Below are positions 57,501 through 64,000 of a DNA stretch of 64,000 nt, in pieces. Position 1 is the first letter of the stretch. Each line of letters opens with the position of its first letter. The notes under the pieces were generated by a model, which saw nothing but the letters and a program-made list of their open reading frames with translations, was not told the DNA's origin and searched no databases. Location: assembly GCA_902806595.1 (NCBI GenBank), contig CADCXC010000003.1:2046001-2110000 (forward strand). The letters run 5' to 3'. Source of the stretch: Pyrenopolyporus hunteri. Its lineage: Eukaryota; Ascomycota; Sordariomycetes; Xylariales; Hypoxylaceae. Made by a program: the position numbers and the translations under genes.

Positions 57501-59599
57501 GTATCGACGATATGACAGAAAAGCGGGAAATCGGCTGTGCTAGCAACACCAGTTGCAAACGACACAACTTCTTGGAGAAGTGCAATATCCGTCTCTCCTG
57601 CCACATATGATAACAAACGCTTCACTAATTCCGGGACGAAGTCCGATTCAAACTGATCATTGATGAGCTCAATCATATCGTAGACCTCCGTAAAGGCTTG
57701 CAAAGCGCGCAGCCGAACGCCGGTCGAACGTTTCCTATCTACCAAGAAGGCATCCAGTACTAGGCTTAAATTCGCTTCCCAGAGAGGATCAGATGGCGAA
57801 CAACACCGGAACTTCTTGAAGTAATCGAGGACCAAAATTGCTGCGGAATTAGGAAGAGCGCGATGAATCTTGGTAAAGAAAATGATACAATCCTGTCTTT
57901 GGACAAGAGTATAAGGTTGCTCGGTTTGCGTAGCCTCAGGCTTTTGACTGCCGATTTCCGTTTGATCGAGAGACGATCCCTCTTGCTTTTGCACGACGGC
58001 GCTAGATTCATCTGAGAGTATACTTTCGAGCCGGCTTATCAGCTTCATCAACTCTTGGGCTAGCAGGCCCTCGGAAGAATCACCCCCTTCCGATGCCAAG
58101 AGTGACTCGATGGGATTCTCGGTTTCAGCAAGTAACCCAATGACGGTTCCGGCACATGTGGCCGCGACGTCGAAGATGGACGTCCAGTCTTCGTCGGCCA
58201 GCATACTATTAATATTGCCCTGGCTGTCGCAGAATAGCGAGTTAGTTAACCGTAGTATATCGAGATGTATTTTCCAAGAGGATGTAGCATTGACCACCGT
58301 CGATAGACCATCGACCAAGGGAGTATATGGAACCGCGGGATATCCTTTCTCGGAACTCTTCGACACAAGCTTAGCGAGCACAGATAGAGCACCCCTAACT
58401 TCACGAACTACCTCCTTCTTCTTGTCTGCATTCTCGGGAAGACTCGTTAGAACATCTAGAAGTAGCCTTACAGTAGAGTGACCATTGTGTGACCGGCATA
58501 GCATGCTCATGGTATGCCACGCTTCCTTCTGGAGATTTGGGACGAGGCAATGTATGGAGCAGAGAACATGGACGCAGCTCTTTAACCTATCTCCAGGAAT
58601 CGCCCCAAATGTTACAATAGCATCCAGAACGCCGATACACGCTTGTAGGTCCTCTTCGACGCTCGTATTCATGCAGATGTCCAACAATCTATCGATCATG
58701 ACTTCGGCAGCGTCATCGTCCGCAACGTTGAAATTAAATTTGATTACGTCGGTAATAAAGGCAAACAAGTCGATAAAGTTCCTGTCTTCTCCGGTGGCTA
58801 GCGCTTTTCCCTTCATTCGGGACCCCTGCTTCTTCGCGGCGCCCCTCGCGGCTCGCACTGCCTCGAAGGCTTCTTCGAGCCATCTGGATAAAAGAGGAAA
58901 CACCTCGTAATCGAACCCGGACAGATTGCGAGCATGGTTCGTCAGATCGACCAGGGCGGCAAGTTGTAAATGGAAATCTTCAGGGTTGGCCTCTGCGGAT
59001 ATAGTCCGGAAGTATTCGTTGCGCTCCAAGTCGGTCGAAGTAGCATGCTTAACACACTCTTTGAGGAGTTCCCAGCCGGAATACCGAACCGCCTTAGGAT
59101 TGGTAGGGTCAACCAAATCCTTAGCTGCGTACCATATATCCAGGACGGGAGTAAGGGGATAGTCCGCAACAGCGTGGCGCAACGTATTAGCCGCTGCTGC
59201 TCGCTCGGTTAGCGATCCGTTCTTCAACAACTCGAACGACTCGGTGTGCTGGGATGGTATGCCGCGGAGGATGTTTGGCGTAGTGATGGGGCGCTCGGCA
59301 AGCTGAACACTGATAGAGGGACCGGATGATTGAACAGGAGCGGGAGGAGACTTTGTCAACTTGGCAGCACCGGCGAGCCCCTTGAAGACGCTGGCGAGGC
59401 CGCTGCTGCTCTTGGACTCCTGAGGCGATAAGGCGTCATCTCCTGGTGACGGCGACATATCTTCGGACAGCCGTTCTTCACCAGCCTTACGGCCGCGAGA
59501 TACTATACGGCGAAACATGTTAGCTTCCGGGCCGAGTGTACCAGCTTCCAGAGCATAACCTTTGTCGCCGAGCTTAGTTGGGAGGAAAAAGAGGAGCAC
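54587..59599 (-). CDS. tsc2: Tuberin (TSC2) homologue, Rheb GTPase-activating protein
   Basis: A single exon of 1670 codons from 59599. The second Met at 59518 (MFRRIVSRGRKAGEERLSE) is at least as likely to be the real start, since the 27 residues before it look like leader sequence; that gives 1643 residues. The tuberin N-terminal HEAT-like region spans ~100-800 (HAVADYPLTPVLDIWYAAKD; RLRALQAFTEVYDMIELIND). The RapGAP domain lies at ~1340-1530: VGVIYIGENQTNETEILSN, GDYVEFLNGLGTLTKL, TEIVFHVTTQMP and KKRHIGNDFVNIIF. The Asn of GNDFV is the catalytic Asn-thumb of this GAP class. The C-terminus is Ser-rich. TSC2 with TSC1 inactivates Rheb upstream of TORC1 and affects amino acid uptake in fungi. 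Divergent from cse1. Confidence 0.94.
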   Translation of the reverse strand: MLLFFLPTKLGDKGYALEAGTLGPEANMFRRIVSRGRKAGEERLSEDMSPSPGDDALSPQESKSSSGLASVFKGLAGAAKLTKSPPAPVQSSGPSISVQLAERPITTPNILRGIPSQHTESFELLKNGSLTERAAAANTLRHAVADYPLTPVLDIWYAAKDLVDPTNPKAVRYSGWELLKECVKHATSTDLERNEYFRTISAEANPEDFHLQLAALVDLTNHARNLSGFDYEVFPLLSRWLEEAFEAVRAARGAAKKQGSRMKGKALATGEDRNFIDLFAFITDVIKFNFNVADDDAAEVMIDRLLDICMNTSVEEDLQACIGVLDAIVTFGAIPGDRLKSCVHVLCSIHCLVPNLQKEAWHTMSMLCRSHNGHSTVRLLLDVLTSLPENADKKKEVVREVRGALSVLAKLVSKSSEKGYPAVPYTPLVDGLSTVVNATSSWKIHLDILRLTNSLFCDSQGNINSMLADEDWTSIFDVAATCAGTVIGLLAETENPIESLLASEGGDSSEGLLAQELMKLISRLESILSDESSAVVQKQEGSSLDQTEIGSQKPEATQTEQPYTLVQRQDCIIFFTKIHRALPNSAAILVLDYFKKFRCCSPSDPLWEANLSLVLDAFLVDRKRSTGVRLRALQAFTEVYDMIELINDQFESDFVPELVKRLLSYVAGETDIALLQEVVSFATGVASTADFPLFCHIVDTLRDIIGNSRSRSSMSSSLSPTPEPAPTPPQPKSATNQTPSNVVVRGFVQIFLWVLNYDAAKAAWLFPILVSIAESSSNEPDARITAMQLLFRLRADWANRVFVTTHTETNYLATSLYRTEESMTRKMAEEASHSGRTSRNETVGSARSSRGTSLGQGQVQDRGYPIRSASGSKPATGPYQPLWIASDADALPEAPSQAASTVLYCSVPEDLTEDGPARVTVLEVKIWLEAILNLIRQGCDWEVYSFILVHLPSQLSNHAVFRSAIPQVQELRRTVCEQIKMNNFQEPPNIFGLRRADVAICLFNTLTMILSYHQYFQKAEEDEIVRAFVHGIATWERSAKCCIHALTICCHELPSSTGKALVTILQKMSQIITQPHVAMHILEFLACLSRLPSLYANFREDEYRIVFGICFRYLQYVRGRKQAYRASSVGDTPAAGAVGEIQFNPNASDDLPQYVYTLAYHDIVFWFLALKLPDRANHVGWIAKNLFTDVDGPQASDEQAQLTMDFIQRVTYADVDESAADPLFTSDRFGEILQKRWLIGNSIVTIEQATATGWAQITKRQPSGTSSYTIRELFRPPPAHQRPMNESARDGHIIPANSILPNHLLVQLLSSMPQSSDLSRPIPLPDDEVVNRAIRMFDHNSTVDGHKVGVIYIGENQTNETEILSNISGSGDYVEFLNGLGTLTKLKGATFNTQGLDRQYDTDGQYTFCWRDRVTEIVFHVTTQMPTNLDHDPQCTLKKRHIGNDFVNIIFNDSGLPFNFDTFPSEFNFVNIVITPESRASFVATRQGTPKDAVESYYKVRVMSKPGFPEISPASETKVVSLRALPDFIRLLALNASVFSLVWAHREGGEHVSAWRNRLREIKRLREKYGPKGASQGPTPSPPSTALSHGNTTAPSAAAQLEAARSGNSVRDSINSLRRSSVATFWTVSSEQNSHRSSMLSTAPTDNTEMMSSSGVDALVDSVDFSRWSA

Positions 59600-60838
59600 C
59601 GGTGCTCAGAAGTATGAATCGTCATGAAGGAGCGATAACGGAAAACAGTGTAGGCACTATGCGGTAGGCGGGCAATCAAAAGATGTGGACTTACGAGCAA
59701 ATCGGGTCTTGCATAAGGGTGGGAATCGAAAAGTAAAGACGGGAGGTAATACGAAGGGCCAAGATAAATCTCAAGCGTCCATCCAGTGCGAAGAGGCAGC
59801 CGACACAAGCGCGTCCCCTCGCTCTCGTCCGGAATTGGACCAACTAGCAGCTACTCGCGGTTTTACAGGTTTAACTCGCCTACACCCTCTCTCCCTCTTT
59901 TGCTCTTTCGTTCCGCCCGAGCGCTACTGTACTGGTTGCGACGACGACGGAGGTGGTATCAGCAGCGTCGGTGGGAACGAACGATCTCGGTGAGCTCGGT
60001 ATTGTATTGTTTCGGATCGTGGAACGTGGTAGTACATTTGGGAGGTGCAAGCGGGAACTGCTTTTTTTTCTTGGGATTCGGGATTCAGGATTCAGGGGAA
60101 AGGCAGTTGGTTCGAGCAAACGGGCCACATAGGAGAGGGAGATGGATCTTGGTAACAAGAAGATTGGGGGATCTTTTTGGGGGACCGTTTTTGGGGGAAC
60201 TTTGAAGGATGTTCACAAAAAGATTTCCCCACAATATAACCCTTTTGGTGCTCCTGCAGCTACCGCACCGTCTCTTTCTCCGCTTTAGCCAATCGATAAC
60301 CCTAGTTCTCCCTAGCTGTGCTCAGATGATGCAAAAGCTCAGGTGTACCTGATTCTCTCACCTTCCAAGTATACACCCAGGCGTCGAAGTTGCCCACGGG
60401 GCACCTAAGCACCGCTACAAGACTATCAAAGAACTCGCTAGCTGTTTAAAGCGTATCAAACCCGGATCAAACCCCACCACACCCCTCTTTCTTGTATCCA
60501 GGATTCGCATGGTGTGCACAGGCCACTAGACGAACCTTTCCTAGTGCTCGCGGTTGCCTCGTCGTCCAAACGCCGGCTTAAGAGCAACGATGTAATGTCA
60601 ATAAAAGAATAAAAAGGGAAAAAGAAAAAAAAAAAGTAGCAATCGACCGGGGCAAGGTAGCTACCTACAACCAACCCAACACCATCCAAACTTCCACCAC
60701 ACCAGGTACCTCTAAGCCATCTCACCTAGCGTACCTATTCTCCCGAACTCACCAAGCCGCAAACGCAACAAGTATCCGGAATATTCAGGTCGACCTTCGG
60801 CAACTCGATTATTTCAGCAACGACCACCAGTAGCCATC
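59600..60838. promoter_or_regulatory. Divergent tsc2/cse1 promoter region
   Basis: A 1.24-kb spacer between two divergent housekeeping genes. It contains a GCCAATCG CCAAT-type box at ~60288-60295, a T-rich tract at 60061-60070 and an A-rich tract at ~60600-60636. Frames here (e.g. 59786-60205) look like noncoding leader sequence. Which elements act on which gene cannot be told. Confidence 0.45.
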
Positions 60839-63800
60839 ATGGCTTCGGATCTGGGGCGTGTTGCCCAGCTTCTGGATGCGACTCTCGACCCCGTCAAATA
60901 CAAGAAAGGTATGTAAGAAGAGAAGAGTCTTCCAGTCATTGCCCCGCCTTGCCTTGCGAGAATTGCGTATGGGCCGTAGCCATTCGCGTCACCTGCCACC
61001 CGTAATCTTTCCAAGCGACAACTACTAACTTCTAACTCCTAACACACAGCCGAGAGCGATCTCAAGGCCGAAGAGAAGAAGCCTCAGTTTTCACTGCAGC
61101 TTCTCAAGATAGTCGCAACCGAAAACCTCGAGCCTAAGATCCGCCTTGCCGGAGCTCTCTGTTTCAAAAACTTCATCCGACACAACTATGTGGTATGTTA
61201 AACACCAGTCGTGTGCCGTAGCATCCCGGCATCCCAGTATCCCAGCATCCGGATCTAACATCCCGCGCACAGGACGAGGACCGGAACTACAAGCTTCCTA
61301 TCGAGGAGGTCAATACGATAAAACAGGAGCTTATTGGGCTCATGATCACCTGCCCTCCCACCATCCAGACACAACTAGGAGAAGCCATCAGCATAATCGC
61401 CGACTCCGACTTCTGGGACCGATGGGATACCCTCGTCGCCGACCTCGTATCGCGCTTTTCACCCGATAACTACAAGGTCAATAATGGGGTTCTGGAAGTT
61501 GCGCACTCCATCTTCGTCAGATGGCGACCCCTGTACCGCTCTGACGATCTTTTCACCGAGATCAACCACGTGCTGAACACATTCGCGGTGCCGTTCCTCA
61601 ATCTTCTGAGCGTAAGTAGGCTCGCGCATAGGTCTCTCCCGGATCCCTCCATGCTAACGCTACGGCAGGCTACTGACCAGCAAATCACCGCCCATTCGGA
61701 GGGCAAGGACAAGACAGCCTTGAAGGGCTACTTCGATACGATGAGCTTACTCATCAAAGTATTCTACGATCTATCTTGTCAGGATATGCCCCCCCAATTC
61801 GAAGCGAACCTAGAACAAATCTCGACCCTGCTTCACAAATACTTGACCTACGAAAACCCGCTCCTGGCGACGGACGACGATTCGGAAGCTGGTGTGGTTG
61901 AGATAGTCAAGGCCGACATCTGTGAGGTATTACAGCTCTACGTCACTAAATTTGACGACGACTTCGGCCGATACACCCAAGTTTTCATCAATAGCGCATG
62001 GAACTTGCTCTCCAACATCGGGCCTGAGACCAAGTATGATAATCTCGTCAGCAAGGCTCTGCACTTTCTGACAGCGATTGCGGCTTCCCCACAACACTCG
62101 TTAGCATTCAACGACGAGAACGTCCTGGGTCAAGTAGTGGAGAAGGTCGTATTACCTAACGTCGCGCTGAGGGAATCCGATATCGAACTATTCGAGGACG
62201 AGCCTATCGAGTTTATCCGACGCGACCTCGAGGGCTCAGACACAGACTCTCGACGGAGAGCAGCCACCGACTTCCTAAGGCAGCTTCAAGGCAACTTTGA
62301 ACAGTTGGTTACCAACGTTGCAGGAAGGTATATCAAACACTACTTAGAGCAGGGCAAGGCGAGTTGGAAAGACAAGGATACGGCCATCTCTCTGTTCTTT
62401 TCAATCGCAGCCAAAGGTGCTGTAACGGCGGCGCATGGTGTCAGAACGGTCAATCCTCTAGTCAACGTGGTTGAGTTCTTCCAACAACATATTGCAAATG
62501 ACCTGATTTCAGATACGGGTGTCGAGCCCATCTCCAAAGTCGACGCTATCAAGTATCTTTATACCTTCCGGAGCCAGTTGACCAAAGAACAATGGCAGGC
62601 CGCGTTTCAACCCCTAATCCAGAACATGGGCTCTTCCAACTACGTCGTCTACACCTATGCAGCCATATGTGTTGAGAGACTCCTGTACCTAACCGATGAC
62701 TCCGGTGCTCGCTTCTTCGGGAGAGCCGACATTGAGCCTTTCGCGAAGGACCTTCTCGACCACCTCTTCAAGCTCGTGGAGAAGGAGAGCTCTCCAGCGA
62801 AGATGCAGGAAAATGAGTTTCTCATGCGTTGCATCATGCGCGTTCTGATTGTTATGAATACTGGTATCCTTGGTTTCGCTGACATGGTTCTTGATCACCT
62901 AATTGGAATCACAAATGTCATCAAAGCTAACCCGAGCAACCCCCGCTTCTACTATTACCACTTTGAAGCCCTAGGTGCCGTCGTAAGGTATGTTCCACCC
63001 ACGAGCCATTTGCCCTAGAAATTCGAACTAAACAGAGTAGTTTCGGCTCATCCGGTGGTACCGCAAAACTAGAGGAGCGTTTATGGCCGCCTTTCAATGC
63101 AATCATCACGGAAGAAGTGAATGGTACGTGCAATCCTGCTTTCGAATTCGGGCATCCGGCACTGACTGATTTATGTACAGAGTTCATGCCATACGTCTTC
63201 CAGCTCTTCGCAAAGTTACTGGAGCTTAATCCCTCTGGTGAACTCCCGAACCATTATCAAGCGCTGGTGCCTCCCTTGATGACGCCAACCCCGTGGGAAA
63301 CGAGAGGAAACGTCCCGGCTCTCACAAGACTATTAGCCGCCATACTACCTCGAGCATCCCGCATTATAGTGGCGGAGAACCACGTCCAGTCAGTTCTCGG
63401 CATTTTCCAAACACTCCTCAGCGGCAAGAGAACAGAGCAGAATGCGTTTGATCTGCTAGAGTCGATTGTTCTATCGATCGATAGGTACGCCATGCAAAAT
63501 CATATAGCTGCTATACGTGTTTAGTTAACATCATTTCCAGGAACGCCTTAGAGCCTTATTTCAAGGATATATTGTCTCTGCTCTTCACAAAACTCCAATC
63601 CAACCCGTCCGAGTCATTCAAGCTTCGGTTCGTGCGATTCTACCACCTAGTGTCGGCCAAATTAGAAGCTGGCCTAGGCACCGATTTCTTCATCAGCCAA
63701 GTAGACCTAGTTCAGAATAACCTGTTCACTCAGATCTACTTAAACATCATTCTGCCGACTTCGGACCTGCTCGTCCGTCCGGTCGACCGCAAGCTGGCCG

Positions 63801-64000
63801 TCATCTCGTTCGCCAAGTCAATGGGAGATAGCGCTGCTTTCGCCCAACGTTATGTGAAAGGATGGCGGTTCACGTGCGAAGCGATGCTAAAGTTGCTACT
63901 AAACCCGCCCAAGGTTACGAGCGGTGTGGGCGACGACGTAGTCAACGAGGCGGATGTGGATGACATCGGCTTCGGCTTAGGGTTTACTCCCCTCAACACC
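60839..64000 (+). CDS. cse1: Importin-alpha re-exporter CSE1/CAS (3' end outside window)
   Basis: Exons: 60839-60908, 61050-61192, 61273-61611, 61669-62982, 63036-63123, 63181-63484 and 63541 to the window end. Introns are 141, 80, 57, 53, 57 and 56 nt. The N-terminus MASDLGRVAQLLDATLDPVK, then AESDLKAEEKKPQFSLQLL and IRLAGALCFKNFIRHNY, is the importin-beta N-domain in its CSE1 form. DSDFWDRWDTLVADLVSRF and KVFYDLSCQDMPPQFEANLE follow. EFMPYVFQLFAKLLELNPSG and PTSDLLVRPVDRKLAVISFAK belong to the Cse1-specific C-terminal half. The exportin carries importin-alpha back to the cytoplasm with Ran-GTP. The fourth intron boundary is ambiguous: donor GTAAGG at 62983 with acceptor 63035, or donor GTATGT at 62988 with acceptor 63037; both keep frame. 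About 700 residues are visible of a usual ~960. Confidence 0.93.

Overview
The window is a 64 kb piece of a filamentous ascomycete nuclear genome, most likely a Sordariomycete. The signs are short introns (mostly 48-80 nt) with GTAAGT/GTATGT donors and CTAAC branch sites, typical Pezizomycotina housekeeping genes, and intergenic DNA full of TACCTAGGTA-type motifs. No ribosomal RNA, tRNA or CRISPR array could be supported. All exon maps come from reading splice signals and protein conservation; no transcript was available.

Layout. 1-24.7 kb is a dense island of conserved genes: the 3' end of splicing factor CWC2, urease accessory UreF, spindle pole body Cut12, the eIF2alpha kinase GCN2, mitochondrial Pet127, a WDR83/MORG1-type WD40 protein, a GT15 mannosyltransferase, a GCP5-type gamma-tubulin complex protein and splicing factor YJU2/CWC16. 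24.7-38 kb is gene-poor. It holds one 78-codon hypothetical gene, an O-methyltransferase and a CmcJ/AsaB-like oxidoreductase. 38-42 kb holds CAF16 (ABC ATPase) and the kinetochore protein CENP-I/Mis6. 42-54.5 kb is again gene-poor. It contains a 501-bp full-length foldback element and a 5'-truncated GH3-GNAT gene. 54.6-64 kb holds a divergent pair, TSC2 (tuberin) and CSE1 (importin-alpha exporter), the latter cut by the window end.

Most striking observation. The YJU2 gene can be read as its conserved zinc-finger protein only if two of its introns are nested twin introns (stwintrons) of the [D1,2] kind. In each, a complete internal intron sits between the first and second base of the external intron's donor, and its removal recreates a perfect GTATGT or GTACGT donor. 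Both restore reading frame and conserved residues where a single intron does not. The same gene carries one extra A in a run of five that would break the frame.

Functions. Genes for splicing, the microtubule/spindle apparatus (Cut12, GCP5, CENP-I) and nutrient signalling (GCN2, TSC2) lie in the window, but they are independent conserved genes rather than an operon-like system. The O-methyltransferase and the CmcJ-like enzyme may be a small secondary-metabolism pair.
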